Assembly: GCA_013112635.1 (NCBI GenBank) | Contig: JABFGF010000002.1 | Location: 905,607 to 969,606, forward strand | DNA from: Calditrichota bacterium | GTDB lineage: Bacteria; Calditrichota; Calditrichia; Calditrichales; J004 | Direction: 5' to 3' | Length of the DNA stretch: 64,000 bases | Shown here: positions 35,616 to 44,354 of the stretch, piece after piece | Numbering within the stretch: the first letter of the stretch is position 1 | Layout: the number at the start of each line of letters is the position of its first letter | The notes under the pieces: generated by a model | What the model saw: the letters and a program-made list of their open reading frames with translations, nothing else | What the model was told of the DNA's origin: nothing | Database searches by the model: none | Program-made: the position numbers and the translations under genes

Positions 35616-35951
35616 TCAAATCAAAACTATTACAAGTGGAATTACCCAACTGACTGCAATTCCAAACCAGAACCAGCGGAAGTCATCGCGGCTGTCTTTT
35701 TGGAAAGCCAGGAAGCCGTCTCCATAAATTTTTTCAACATCCGGGTTAAGGGCTTGCTTAATCTCGTTCCAGCATTGCAGATGGTGTGCTACCTGCACAG
35801 AAAAAACAAATCCTATTAGCGCAGTAACTGTTTTCCCTAATGTGGGAATAAGTGGCCCTGATAGAAAATACCAGAAAATGAAAAAGGAAAGGGCAACTGC
35901 TACTACACTCAGAATAAAGTGCCATTTATTATTTGGGATACCTAGAGTCAT
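35616..35951 (-). CDS. Small hydrophobic membrane protein
   Basis: A 111-aa protein with about three membrane segments (FILSVVAVALSFFIFWYFLSG, TVTALIGFVFSVQVAHHL, and FWFGIAVSWVIPLVIVLI) and a short charged loop between (NEIKQALNPDVEKIYGDG). GAAGG precedes the ATG. It lies 68 bp upstream of the GNAT gene and is separated from the SRPBCC gene by a terminator hairpin. No family is recognised. Confidence 0.75.
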   Translation of the reverse strand: MTLGIPNNKWHFILSVVAVALSFFIFWYFLSGPLIPTLGKTVTALIGFVFSVQVAHHLQCWNEIKQALNPDVEKIYGDGFLAFQKDSRDDFRWFWFGIAVSWVIPLVIVLI

Positions 35952-35970
35952 ATTTATACCTTCATTTAGT

Positions 35971-36002
35971 GGAAATAAAAAAGGGAGTAATTATACTCCC
36001 TT
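35971..36002 (-). terminator. Rho-independent terminator of the SRPBCC gene
   Basis: AAGGGAGTA (35981-35989) and TACTCCCTT (35994-36002) make a 9-bp stem with loop ATTA. On the minus strand it is followed by a TTTTTATTT tract, and it lies 30 bp after the stop of the SRPBCC gene. Confidence 0.85.
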
Positions 36003-36031
36003 AAAAGATGATTTAAATAATATTAAATAGA

Positions 36032-36622
36032 TTAGTTTTCTACAGCTTCCATTTCTGGTTCTTCGGCCATTTCTTCCTTTGAAGCAGGCATATTTTCTAC
36101 AAGGTTTTTAAGGTTAGTTAAACCTCTTTCATATTGAGGCCCAAGCATTGATTCTAAACCCAAGGTCCAATAGCGCATAAAATAAGAGTACGATCCTCCA
36201 TAATGCCAGGTTACTTTAGTTGTTGTACTATCAATCTCTTCTAAAATCCAGCCGGAAGATGCAACCATTTGAAAGGGTGCTTTAAATTCCAATTTCTCTT
36301 TCATAGATTTATTGGGAACAACTTCTTCAATAGTCATCATTCCACTACCAAGCTGCTCGTTTTGGCTTTCCCACTCATAGGTTGAGCCAACTTCACCTGC
36401 ATTACCCGTGATTTTTGTGACGACATCCGGATCTATTTCCATCCAGGGGTTCCATGCTGTCATACGATTGTAGTCACTTACTACATTGTAAATATCAGCA
36501 GCCGATTTATTGATTTCGGCAGAACGTTGTAGCTTTGCCTCCTCATCTAGAAAAGCAGGGATGATTGCAACAATGCCAATAAGAATTGCTATTACAGCAA
36601 CGATAATTATTAAAATCTTCAT
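36032..36622 (-). CDS. Membrane-anchored SRPBCC/START-like protein
   Basis: A 196-aa protein with an N-terminal membrane segment (ILIIIVAVIAILIGIVAII) and a polyketide-cyclase/SRPBCC domain: INKSAADIYNVVSDYNRMTAWNPW is the family signature, and IDSTTTKVTWHYGGSYSYFMRYW and LKNLVENM continue the fold. Such domains bind a hydrophobic ligand. The ligand here is unknown. AGGAGG precedes the ATG and an obvious terminator follows the gene, so this is a monocistronic unit. Confidence 0.88.
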   Translation of the reverse strand: MKILIIIVAVIAILIGIVAIIPAFLDEEAKLQRSAEINKSAADIYNVVSDYNRMTAWNPWMEIDPDVVTKITGNAGEVGSTYEWESQNEQLGSGMMTIEEVVPNKSMKEKLEFKAPFQMVASSGWILEEIDSTTTKVTWHYGGSYSYFMRYWTLGLESMLGPQYERGLTNLKNLVENMPASKEEMAEEPEMEAVEN

Positions 36623-36872
36623 GGTGCCTCCTAATGAAGTTTGTAGTGAAATAGTTATGAAAGAAGTTTGGTCAGGTTACGCTTTAAAACATGAAATATA
36701 AATTTTATTGTTTGAAAATGAAAGAACAATGACCTAAACGTTTGTTACCATCGTTTTTATTCCAATAAGAACTTGCAAAGGAAACTAAAGACTTTCCAAA
36801 AATACGGGCAAAGCTTAACAAAAATATATCCAATCCGAATATATATCTATTCTTTAATAAACCGGTATTAGA
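36623..36872. other. Divergent intergenic region
   Basis: 250 bp between divergent genes, AT-rich, with no ORF, repeat or clear promoter that I can defend. Confidence 0.45.
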
Positions 36873-37253
36873 ATGAAAAAACAAGATCTACTTATTTTGT
36901 TGCGCAAAGAAAATATGAGCGAGTTTAATAAAGCTGTGAAGGGCTTGCTGGATTTTGATTTAAAAAGTGTTAACCTAAGGGGGCGCACGCTAAAAAAAGC
37001 AAATTTCAAATATGCAGATTTGAGAGGAGCCTACCTCTCAAATTGTAACCTAAAAGGTGTGAACCTGAGCCATGCGAAACTTGAAGGGGCAAGCTTACAC
37101 CGGGCAAAAATTAGTGGGGTGTATTTTCCCAAAAATGTCCGAGCTGATGAAATACTTAATACTATTAATTATGGTACGCGGATTAGGACAGATGATTGTG
37201 AGGATATCCATGAATCAGATGTTCTATTAACAAATACAGATTTTGACGAATAA
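36873..37253 (+). CDS. Short pentapeptide-repeat protein
   Basis: A 126-aa protein with about nine A(D/N)LxX-type repeats between residues 28 and 86 (VNLRGRTLKKANFKYADLRG, then AYLSNCNLKGVNLSHAKL, then EGASLHRAKISG), enough for one or two turns of a right-handed quadrilateral beta-helix. The N-terminus is a short helical cap; the C-terminus is acidic (DCEDIHESDVLLTNTDFDE). Such small proteins can be protein-binding or DNA-mimic factors. No partner is indicated, and no ribosome site is visible. Confidence 0.8.
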   Translation: MKKQDLLILLRKENMSEFNKAVKGLLDFDLKSVNLRGRTLKKANFKYADLRGAYLSNCNLKGVNLSHAKLEGASLHRAKISGVYFPKNVRADEILNTINYGTRIRTDDCEDIHESDVLLTNTDFDE

Positions 37254-37268
37254 TTTTTATAAGACTGA

Positions 37269-37901
37269 TTACTTAGCCAGACTATATTTACAGTATTGAT
37301 TTATCGGGCATTCTTCACACAGTGGTTTCCGTGCTTTACAAATTTTTCGGCCATGCCATATAAGCCAATGATGCGCTTCCGACCATTTCTCCTTTGGAAT
37401 ATTCTTCATCAATTGTTTTTCTGTGTTTAAAACATCATTTGCTTTTGCTAATCCAATGCGGTTGCTTAACCTAAAAACATGGGTATCAACAGCAATTGCC
37501 GGAATATTTTTGGCAATACTTAAAACCACATTTGCAGTTTTTCTACCAACACCGGGTAGTTTTACCAGCTCTTCTCTGGTGGAAGGAATGTCATCTCCAA
37601 AATTTTCAGCGAGAATTTTGCAGGTTGCTGCCAGGTTTTTTGCTTTCGTTTTATACAGACCAACCGTTTTTATCCAGCCGATGATTTCATCAACGCTTAA
37701 TTGTGACATACTTTTGGCATCGGGGTATTTTGCAAAAAAATCCTTTGTTACAATATTGACACGGACATCGGTGCTTTGTGCTGCAAGCATTGTCGAAACC
37801 AATAATTGAAAAGGTGTTTGGTAATTTAATGCGGTTGTTGTGTCTTTGTAGGTTCCTTCCAAAATCTCAAGAACCCTTGAAACCTTCTCTTTTTTCTTCA
37901 T
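37269..37901 (-). CDS. nth: Endonuclease III (DNA glycosylase/AP lyase)
   Basis: I use the ATG at 37901 (MKKKEKVSRVLEILEG) because it aligns with the usual N-terminus; the frame also opens at a TTG at 37925 without a ribosome site. The 210-aa protein has the helix-hairpin-helix LPGVGRKTANVVL with catalytic lysine, the catalytic aspartate AVDTHVFRLSNR, and the iron-sulfur loop C-x6-C-x2-C-x5-C (CKARKPLCEECPINQYC). It removes oxidised pyrimidines in base excision repair. It converges on the pentapeptide gene. Confidence 0.95.
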   Translation of the reverse strand: MKKKEKVSRVLEILEGTYKDTTTALNYQTPFQLLVSTMLAAQSTDVRVNIVTKDFFAKYPDAKSMSQLSVDEIIGWIKTVGLYKTKAKNLAATCKILAENFGDDIPSTREELVKLPGVGRKTANVVLSIAKNIPAIAVDTHVFRLSNRIGLAKANDVLNTEKQLMKNIPKEKWSEAHHWLIWHGRKICKARKPLCEECPINQYCKYSLAK

Positions 37902-38065
37902 AATTTCTAAAATACTATTCTTCAATTTTTATTCAAAACAGATTTTTGATATATTCGAATTCTTATTCATTTTAATAGTTTCTCATCAAATATGCAGCAT
38001 GATCTTTTCAAGTGATCTGCTCGAAGTTTGAATAAAATCATATACTTTTCATAAGGAGAAAACAG

Positions 38066-38992
38066 GTGCCAGACGAAACCAATTTGATACGTCCCTCTGT
38101 ACCGGAGCTTGATGCAATTCTTGGCAAAAAGTTTAAAGTTTTAAATGATGGTTTTGTGCGTTTGATAGACTATATGGGCTCGGATGCTTCTATTGTTCAG
38201 GCGGCGCGGGTATCTTATGGTGCCGGGACAAAAAAGGTATCTGAAGATCGTGGTTTAATTCGTTATTTAATGCGACATCGTCATACAACTCCTTTTGAAA
38301 TGTGTGAACTGAAACTTCATGTCCGCGTCCCGATGGATGCCTGGCGTCAATGGATTCGTCATAGAATGGCATCTGTGAATGAATACAGTACACGCTATTC
38401 GATTGCAATTGAAGCAGCTCAGGAAACAGAAATAAATGAATGGCGCTTTCAATCTTCTGATAATAAGCAGGGCAGTGAGGGGTTTTTGCCTGAAGAAGAA
38501 GGAAAATATTTTACAAAGCAGGAAAAAGATTTACACGACAGTTTAAGGGCCATTTACGATGAACGTCTTGAAAAAGGCATAGCCCGTGAACAGGCACGTA
38601 AAGATCTTCCTTTGGCCACTTACACTGAAGCCTACTGGAAAATAGATCTGCATAATTTATTGCATTTTTTAGCATTAAGAATGGACAGTCATGCCCAATA
38701 TGAAATCCGGGTTTTTGCCGAAATTATTGGGAATGAAATTGTAAGCAAATGGTGTCCGGCAGCCTGGGAAGCTTTTATGGATTATAGATTCAATGCTAAA
38801 AACTTATCGGGGATAGAAGTAGATGTTATCAAGGAAGTGGCAGCAGGAAACCATGACAAAGCGGTAAAAATATTAGAAGATCTGGGTATGTTAAAATACC
38901 GCGATGGTAAACGATTACGCAACCGGGAACGCAATGAGCTGGAGGCAAAACTTGAAATGATGAACTTGCCAACACCATGGAAAAATTCTTAG
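38066..38992 (+). CDS. thyX: FAD-dependent thymidylate synthase
   Basis: A 308-aa ThyX enzyme starting at GTG with AAGGAG at the right distance. The ThyX signature RHR-x7-S is present in WIRHRMASVNEYSTRYS, with the DGFVRLIDYMG opening and the C-terminal HNLLHFLALRMDSHAQYEIRVFAEI block. It makes dTMP from dUMP with FADH2 and methylene-THF. The protein is longer at the C-terminus than the shortest ThyX members, which is common in free-living bacteria. A hairpin terminator follows. Confidence 0.96.
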   Translation: MPDETNLIRPSVPELDAILGKKFKVLNDGFVRLIDYMGSDASIVQAARVSYGAGTKKVSEDRGLIRYLMRHRHTTPFEMCELKLHVRVPMDAWRQWIRHRMASVNEYSTRYSIAIEAAQETEINEWRFQSSDNKQGSEGFLPEEEGKYFTKQEKDLHDSLRAIYDERLEKGIAREQARKDLPLATYTEAYWKIDLHNLLHFLALRMDSHAQYEIRVFAEIIGNEIVSKWCPAAWEAFMDYRFNAKNLSGIEVDVIKEVAAGNHDKAVKILEDLGMLKYRDGKRLRNRERNELEAKLEMMNLPTPWKNS

Positions 38993-39000
38993 TCATTTAA

Positions 39001-39031
39001 AACCTTCCAGGTTTGCGAAACCCGGAAGGTT
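39001..39031. terminator. Bidirectional AACCTTCC..GGAAGGTT hairpin
   Basis: AACCTTCCAGGTTT (39001-39014) pairs with AAACCCGGAAGGTT (39018-39031) across a GCG loop with one A-C mismatch, between convergent thyX and ferritin genes. An almost identical hairpin recurs at 54661-54687, so this is also a repeat family member. Confidence 0.75.
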
Positions 39032-39041
39032 AAGCATATTT

Positions 39042-39548
39042 CTATTCTTCACCCAAGCCTGGAGTGAGCGCACCCAGTTTTTGATCCAACATAAATAAAG
39101 CACTTTGGCTATCGCCCACTTGCTTGCATTGTTGGATTATTTCGCTGGCTTCCTTTTCTTCCTCAACCTGCTCCTCGATAAACCACTGCAGCATTACAGA
39201 TGTGGCGTAGTCTTTTTCTTCCAATGCCAAAGCATAAAGGTTGTGGATTAAAGCGGTTACTTTTTTCTCGTGTTCCAGTTGTTTTTCAAATATATCAAGA
39301 AAAGATTCAAATTCAGATGGTGGCTGCTCAATTCCTAAAAGGGTGACTTTTCCATCACGGTCATGGATATAATCATAAATTTTCATTCCATGTACTCGCT
39401 CTTCTTCCCCTTTTAATTTCATAAATGAGGCCATTCCGGGCAGGTCATTAGAATCACACCAGGCAGACATGGAGAGATAAAAATATTCTGAATAAAACTC
39501 GTCACGTATCTGGTTATTCAAGGCAATTAACATTTTTTCACTTAACAT
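39042..39548 (-). CDS. ftnA: Bacterial non-heme ferritin
   Basis: A 168-aa FtnA-type ferritin: four-helix bundle with ferroxidase ligands in the segments ALNNQIRDEFYSEYFYLSM (Glu, Tyr), KGEEERVHGMKIYDYI (EExxH), and FIEEQVEEEKEA. No heme-ligand methionine context typical of bacterioferritin is seen. It assembles as a 24-mer iron-storage cage. AAGGAA precedes the ATG. Standard length. Confidence 0.95.
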   Translation of the reverse strand: MLSEKMLIALNNQIRDEFYSEYFYLSMSAWCDSNDLPGMASFMKLKGEEERVHGMKIYDYIHDRDGKVTLLGIEQPPSEFESFLDIFEKQLEHEKKVTALIHNLYALALEEKDYATSVMLQWFIEEQVEEEKEASEIIQQCKQVGDSQSALFMLDQKLGALTPGLGEE

Positions 39549-39754
39549 AGCAGTTCCTTTCTAAAGCGTCAGTTTTATTTCAAAGAGATAATTCTTTAAG
39601 AAGCTTAAAATTTAAATAATAATTATAGGCCATTCAATTTTATTATCTGCCTATGCCGGTTATAACAGGTCTTATATTTGTATTTTTTTAAGGATTGGCT
39701 AAATTACTTTTTGTATTTATAATGTAATTCAGCTTATTAAATTTAAGGTATTCA

Positions 39755-40594
39755 ATGATTGAATGGACGTTTGACCGGGAAATTTACTCTATTGGTTTTG
39801 TCACGATTCGTTATTACAGTTTATTTTTTGTTATTTCTTTTCTTTTGGGAATCGTAATAATGAAAAGAATATTTGTGGCAGAAAACAAACCCCATACTGA
39901 TGTAGATGATCTTTTGGTTTATACTATGGTTGGGACTGTACTGGGCGCGAGACTTGGCCATGTTCTATTTTATAACCCAGGTTTCTATTTTAGTAATCCC
40001 ATTGAAATTTTAAAAGTCTGGGAAGGTGGGCTTGCCAGCCATGGGGCGGCCATAGGTATTCTTTTGGCGTTACACTATTTTATAAAACACAAAAAAATCT
40101 ATAACTATTTATGGCTTGTAGACAGGGTGGTAATTACAGTAGCCCTTGCAGCCTTTTTCATCCGTACGGGTAATTTGTTTAACTCAGAGATTATTGGAAA
40201 AGCTACCACCGTACCCTGGGCATTTAAGTTTAGCAGATACGTGGATAATGTCCCCCGCCACCCAACACAAATTTACGAGGCTCTGGCTTATATCATTTTG
40301 TTTGTTGTTTTAGCAAAAATCTACAGCGCGAAAAAAGAGAAGTCACCACCGGGGCTATTATTGGGGTTGTTTTTAGTGGGTAACTTTGGCTTTCGTATTT
40401 TTGTAGAATTTTTTAAAAAGAATCAGGAAGCTTTTGAAGCAGGAATGATTTTAAATATGGGACAGATTTTGAGTGTTCCTTTGGTTTTGCTTGGGATTTA
40501 TATGATTTATACATCGCGTACCCGGCCAATACCTGAACCAATAAAAATGCCTAAAGAGAGAAAACAAAATAAAAGAAAAAAGAAGCAAGATTAA
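39755..40594 (+). CDS. lgt: Prolipoprotein diacylglyceryl transferase
   Basis: A 279-aa inner-membrane protein with seven hydrophobic segments. Lgt motifs are clear: LASHGAAIGILLAL (the HGGL-like loop), FIRTGNLFNSEIIGK (the invariant RxGNxxNxE signature) and RHPTQIYEAL. It attaches diacylglycerol to the lipobox cysteine, the first step in lipoprotein maturation; several predicted lipoproteins in this window depend on it. The C-terminal tail is very basic (KERKQNKRKKKQD). It leads a same-strand run with the S51-like gene and MscS. Confidence 0.96.
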   Translation: MIEWTFDREIYSIGFVTIRYYSLFFVISFLLGIVIMKRIFVAENKPHTDVDDLLVYTMVGTVLGARLGHVLFYNPGFYFSNPIEILKVWEGGLASHGAAIGILLALHYFIKHKKIYNYLWLVDRVVITVALAAFFIRTGNLFNSEIIGKATTVPWAFKFSRYVDNVPRHPTQIYEALAYIILFVVLAKIYSAKKEKSPPGLLLGLFLVGNFGFRIFVEFFKKNQEAFEAGMILNMGQILSVPLVLLGIYMIYTSRTRPIPEPIKMPKERKQNKRKKKQD

Positions 40595-40670
40595 AGTTTA
40601 TAAGTGATAGGTTTTTTGAAATAATTTATGAAAGTCTATTATAGAGGGCCTTGAATCAAGTAACTAAATT

Positions 40671-41345
40671 ATGAACCTCAATTTAAAACCCATCTTTCTT
40701 TTTGCTGATAGTCAGCCACTTTTTGATTGCCCAATTAATTTTCCACAGGTTTTGGGGATAAATAATTGTAAAGCTGCATATATCAGTTTTTCCAATAATG
40801 ACGAACCTGAATACTATGAAATTTTTCTGGCATTGATGGAAAAACAAAATATCAAAGAATGCATGCACATAACATCAAACTATACAACTTCAGAAAAAAC
40901 CTTTCTTGAACAAGCAGATCTGATTTTGCTTTCCGGAGGAGATACAGAAAAGGGCTGGAAAAAAATTGAGGAAAAAAACCTGCCGCAACTTTTGCTTAAA
41001 AAATACAGCCAGGGTAAAATAATAATGGGCGTCTCCGCCGGGGCAGTTCAATTGGGGAGTGGCTTTCGTTCCAAGCAAAGCTTTGTTTCAACCTTAAATC
41101 TCCTTCCCATTACTATTGATGTGCATAATGAAGAAGATGAATGGGCTAATCTTAAAAGTATAGTCACTGAAGACAAACCAACACTATTAGGAATAGGGAT
41201 TCCATTGCATGGCGCAATGCTATATCATGCAGATGGAGCTGTTGAGGCATTACAAAAACCCTTGGCTGAGTTTTACATGGAAAAAGGCAGTTTAAAAAAT
41301 AATCTAATTATGATAGGGGAAAAAATTGCTGGCGGATCAAATTAA
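40671..41345 (+). CDS. Peptidase S51/cyanophycinase-like serine hydrolase
   Basis: A 224-aa class I glutamine-amidotransferase-fold protein of the S51 type: the LILLSGGDTEKGW loop and the nucleophile elbow GVSAGAVQLG (Ser122) are diagnostic of dipeptidase E/cyanophycinase. Members cleave Asp-dipeptides or beta-Asp-Arg polymers. The histidine and other catalytic residues are probably in DVHNEEDE and IGIPLHGAM. Its end overlaps the MscS gene by 20 bp. Substrate unknown; no cyanophycin synthetase is nearby. Confidence 0.88.
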   Translation: MNLNLKPIFLFADSQPLFDCPINFPQVLGINNCKAAYISFSNNDEPEYYEIFLALMEKQNIKECMHITSNYTTSEKTFLEQADLILLSGGDTEKGWKKIEEKNLPQLLLKKYSQGKIIMGVSAGAVQLGSGFRSKQSFVSTLNLLPITIDVHNEEDEWANLKSIVTEDKPTLLGIGIPLHGAMLYHADGAVEALQKPLAEFYMEKGSLKNNLIMIGEKIAGGSN

Positions 41346-42549
41346 AGAGTGGCTTGGTGAATATGCCGCATTTGGTAATTTATTTTTATTCATTTTTACG
41401 CTTGCTGTAGCCGGCCTGGTTTATATAATTGTAAAAAAAATTGTACTAAAAATTGCTTCAAAACTCATCCACAAAACCAAAGTTAAGTTTGATGATTACA
41501 TCTTAGAAAGCAAAGTTTTTGAGCGCCTGACTTTGATCGTTCCGGTAATAATTTTTTATAACACAATTTATCTGTTTCCCGGTTGGCAGGATTTAATTGA
41601 TAAACTCACGGGTGTTTTAATTGCCCTGATTATTAGCCGGGCACTGACTTCGCTTTTTACTGGCCTAACTAATTACTACTCTACTTTAGATATTGCCAAA
41701 ACCCGCCCTATAAAAGGCTATGTTCAGGTGATTAATCTGCTTATATATCTGATCGCTTTCATTTTTATTATCGGTCTAATTACAGGTGAATCACCCTGGG
41801 AACTATTAGCCGGGCTGGGCGCTTTAACGGCCGTTTTGCTGCTTATTTTTCGTGACACAATTCTTAGTTTTGTGGCCAGTTTGCAAATTGCCAGTAATGA
41901 TTTGGTGCATGTGGGCGATTGGATTGAAATGCGGAAATTTGGGGCTGACGGAGATGTAATTGATATTGCCCTGCATACTATAAAAGTGCAGAACTGGGAT
42001 AAAACTATTACTGTTATTCCAACCTACAAGATAATCGATGAGAGTTTTAAAAACTGGCGTGGAATGACAGCTGCAGGGGGCAGGCGTATTAAACGGGCAT
42101 TCTATGTGGATTTAAACAGCATCTCCTTTTGTACAGAAGACATGCTGGCACGCTTTGAGAAAATTGAATTGATATCAAGCTATGTTAAAACCAAACGTGA
42201 AGAACTGGCATCCTATAACCAAAACACAGTCGGTAAAGAAAGAATTAATCAACGCCGTTTAACCAATATTGGCACATTCCGTATTTATGTTGAAACATTT
42301 ATAAAAGCACACCCAAAAGTACATAAAAACCTTACGTGCATGGTTAGGCAATTGGCGCCAGGGCCACATGGTGTGCCACTGGAAGTTTATCTTTTTACAA
42401 ATGATATTGAATGGATAAACTATGAGGCAATCCAGGCAGACATCTTTGATCATATCTTTGCAATAGTTCCAGAGTTTGATTTGCGCATGTATCAGCAACC
42501 TTCAGGTCAGGATATGTCACGCATCCAATTTATCCCTTCGGAAGCCTAG
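41326..42549 (+). CDS. Mechanosensitive channel of the MscS family (YbdG-like)
   Basis: A 407-aa protein starting at TTG (41326), preceded by AGGGGA, and overlapping the S51 gene by 20 bp. Five membrane segments lie in the first half; the pore helix and the gating block ELLAGLGALTAVLLLIFRDTILSFVASLQIASNDLVHVGDWI are the MscS signature. The cytoplasmic part shows VIPTYKIIDESFKNWRGM and a longer beta domain than E. coli MscS, as in YbdG/YnaI-like channels. It relieves hypo-osmotic tension. Confidence 0.92.
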   Translation: MLADQIKEWLGEYAAFGNLFLFIFTLAVAGLVYIIVKKIVLKIASKLIHKTKVKFDDYILESKVFERLTLIVPVIIFYNTIYLFPGWQDLIDKLTGVLIALIISRALTSLFTGLTNYYSTLDIAKTRPIKGYVQVINLLIYLIAFIFIIGLITGESPWELLAGLGALTAVLLLIFRDTILSFVASLQIASNDLVHVGDWIEMRKFGADGDVIDIALHTIKVQNWDKTITVIPTYKIIDESFKNWRGMTAAGGRRIKRAFYVDLNSISFCTEDMLARFEKIELISSYVKTKREELASYNQNTVGKERINQRRLTNIGTFRIYVETFIKAHPKVHKNLTCMVRQLAPGPHGVPLEVYLFTNDIEWINYEAIQADIFDHIFAIVPEFDLRMYQQPSGQDMSRIQFIPSEA

Positions 42550-42800
42550 CCAAAACGGATATTTGCAATTTATTTCTATTATTGTATTTTGATGGCATTA
42601 TTTCTCCTCTTAGAACACGCTGAAAGCGGAATATCGTCATAAGAAATGACGTTCATTTAAACAGTATTTTAGTGCTTTTAACCAACTTCAAATATCTAAA
42701 TAGGATTTAAATAAGGAAAGGAGGTCCTAGCTTTTGTACTCTACATGGAATGTAGTTTAATAAAAGGATTTTTCTGTTCACCTAGTTAAGGAGATTGTTT
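42550..42800. other. Leader region of the duplicated barrel cassette
   Basis: A 251-bp region before the first barrel gene. It contains an unusually strong ribosome-binding sequence (AAAGGAGGTCC, 42717-42727) with no gene at standard spacing except an 8-codon TTG ORF (42734-42760), a small inverted repeat CTACAT/ATGTAG (42741-42755), and then the AAGGAG of the real gene at 42788-42793. Confidence 0.45.
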
Positions 42801-43958
42801 ATGCGAATACTTAATTACAATAAAATTCTGTATAGTATCGTTCTCTCAGTTTTTCTTATTTCTTTTTCATTTGCCTCAGAAACAAGGGTTTCTACAATGG
42901 GATCCAATGGAATCTTTTTAAAAGATGATTCGAATGTGATGCTGTTTCCCGCCCGCATAATGCAATATTCAGATTTGGTAATTTCAGAATTGCGCACTAA
43001 AAAAGACAATAGCAGTTACACTATTGGTCTTCACATGGGATATGATAATATGGCTTCCGGCCTGTATATAAATGCACCTATTGGTTCAGGATTACTTAGC
43101 GTAGGTCTTTCCAGCTTTGGAGGACTAACCTCTACTCTTAACAATGGCTATGTATTTATGTTTGGAATGGGCATGAATGACATGGATGTTGGCTTTGGAT
43201 TGGTAACTGCCGGTTCTGGCTTTGAAACAGGTACCGGAGATACCAAAACAACTGAATCACTATACTACATCGGTGTTCTTGGTGGGGTATCCAATGATGT
43301 AATGGATTTGGGTGCGATGATTGAATTGCCATCAATTACCCAGGAAATTGGCAGCGGAAAAGCCGAATATAGTGGCTTTGGACTAAATGCTCAAGGGCGA
43401 TACTTTTTAATGAAACGTCGCGGGATGTCAATTTTTCCTGTAGGACGGGTTTCCTTTGGCTCAACATCGTTTGAGGTTAAAGACGGTGGAACTACTGATT
43501 ATAGTACATTTTCAGCCGCCGTTGGTGTTGGAGTGGAAAAGCCTATAAATGAAGACAATACATTGGTAATAGGTTTAGAGGCAAGTATGTCATCCGCTGG
43601 ACGTGACATCAAAGATGGTACTGAATCTACTACTACAGTCTCTACACTGCCGGGTATTTATGTGGGTGTTGAATCCAGGATTGCAAGCTGGTTAATTGGA
43701 CGCGTAGGAGCGGCACAGGTAAACCAACAAACAGTTGCTGAAACAACACCGGACGGCGGAGATAAAGCTGAAACAACAACAAATGGTTCAAATGTTAAAG
43801 TTTCTCTTGGCCTTGGTATGGAGTTTGGTAATTTTTTAGTTGATTTTGCTTTTAATGAAGGGTTGTTGTTTGATGGCCCGGCTGTCTTAAGTAATACAGG
43901 TGAACTTTTAGCCTCAAAGATATCAGTCACATATAACTTCGGAGGTGACAATGAATAA
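42801..43958 (+). CDS. Outer-membrane barrel-like protein, copy 1 of duplicated cassette
   Basis: A 385-aa protein. I start at the ATG 42801 (an in-frame TTG lies 6 bp earlier) because TAAGGAGATTGTTT precedes it, identical to copy 2. A signal peptide (MRILNYNKILYSIVLSVFLISFSFAS) is followed by the distinctive ETRVSTMGSNGIFLKDDSN opening and alternating beta-strands, ending NFGGDNE. It is about the same length as, and highly similar to, the 44355-45512 protein. This is an FCB-type outer-membrane protein family as I know it. The end of the gene contains the GGAGG for the lipoprotein gene it overlaps by 8 bp. Confidence 0.88.
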   Translation: MRILNYNKILYSIVLSVFLISFSFASETRVSTMGSNGIFLKDDSNVMLFPARIMQYSDLVISELRTKKDNSSYTIGLHMGYDNMASGLYINAPIGSGLLSVGLSSFGGLTSTLNNGYVFMFGMGMNDMDVGFGLVTAGSGFETGTGDTKTTESLYYIGVLGGVSNDVMDLGAMIELPSITQEIGSGKAEYSGFGLNAQGRYFLMKRRGMSIFPVGRVSFGSTSFEVKDGGTTDYSTFSAAVGVGVEKPINEDNTLVIGLEASMSSAGRDIKDGTESTTTVSTLPGIYVGVESRIASWLIGRVGAAQVNQQTVAETTPDGGDKAETTTNGSNVKVSLGLGMEFGNFLVDFAFNEGLLFDGPAVLSNTGELLASKISVTYNFGGDNE

Positions 43959-44322
43959 GCTTAGAGCAATGATTGGAGTTTTAGCCGTTGTGTCATTATT
44001 TATCGGCCAGTGTGGGTGCCCTTATATTGGGAGTAATCCTGCCGGAGCATTAAACTCAGAGGGGATTTATTATTTACTTCATTACTGGTTCTGGTATGGT
44101 AGTGATGCAAAATATGAGTTTAGCCAAAATGGTGAAATGGAAATAACACCTACCGATACAAAAGAAACAAAAAAAGGTTTTTGGACAACTGAAGGCGAAA
44201 CAGTAACCTTTGTGCTGGATGGAGAAGTGACTGTTTATACATTGGAAGAAATATCTGATTCTAAAATTCGACTGTATAATGATGAGACCTCTTTCCATTT
44301 GGAAAAAGGTGAGAAAAAGTAA
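43951..44322 (+). CDS. Small lipoprotein, copy 1 of duplicated cassette
   Basis: A 123-aa protein starting at 43951 (MNKLRAMIGVLAVVSLFIGQC), preceded at 5 bp by GGAGG inside the barrel gene's 3' end. The lipobox is SLFIGQC with Gln at the -1 position, which is uncommon, so anchoring is likely but not certain. After Cys it has an exposed linker and then two beta hairpins (GEMEITPTDTKETKKGFWTT and GETVTFVLDGEVTVYTLEEI), like a small lipocalin-type barrel. Overlap with the barrel gene's stop shows translational coupling. Homologous in layout to the 45499-45846 gene. Confidence 0.82.
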   Translation: MNKLRAMIGVLAVVSLFIGQCGCPYIGSNPAGALNSEGIYYLLHYWFWYGSDAKYEFSQNGEMEITPTDTKETKKGFWTTEGETVTFVLDGEVTVYTLEEISDSKIRLYNDETSFHLEKGEKK

Positions 44323-44354
44323 ATCTATTATACATCATGATAAGGAGATTGTTT

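Noticed and set aside
42734..42760. Leader peptide as an annotated gene
   Set aside because: An 8-codon TTG ORF cannot be supported as a gene from sequence alone; kept only as a finding.
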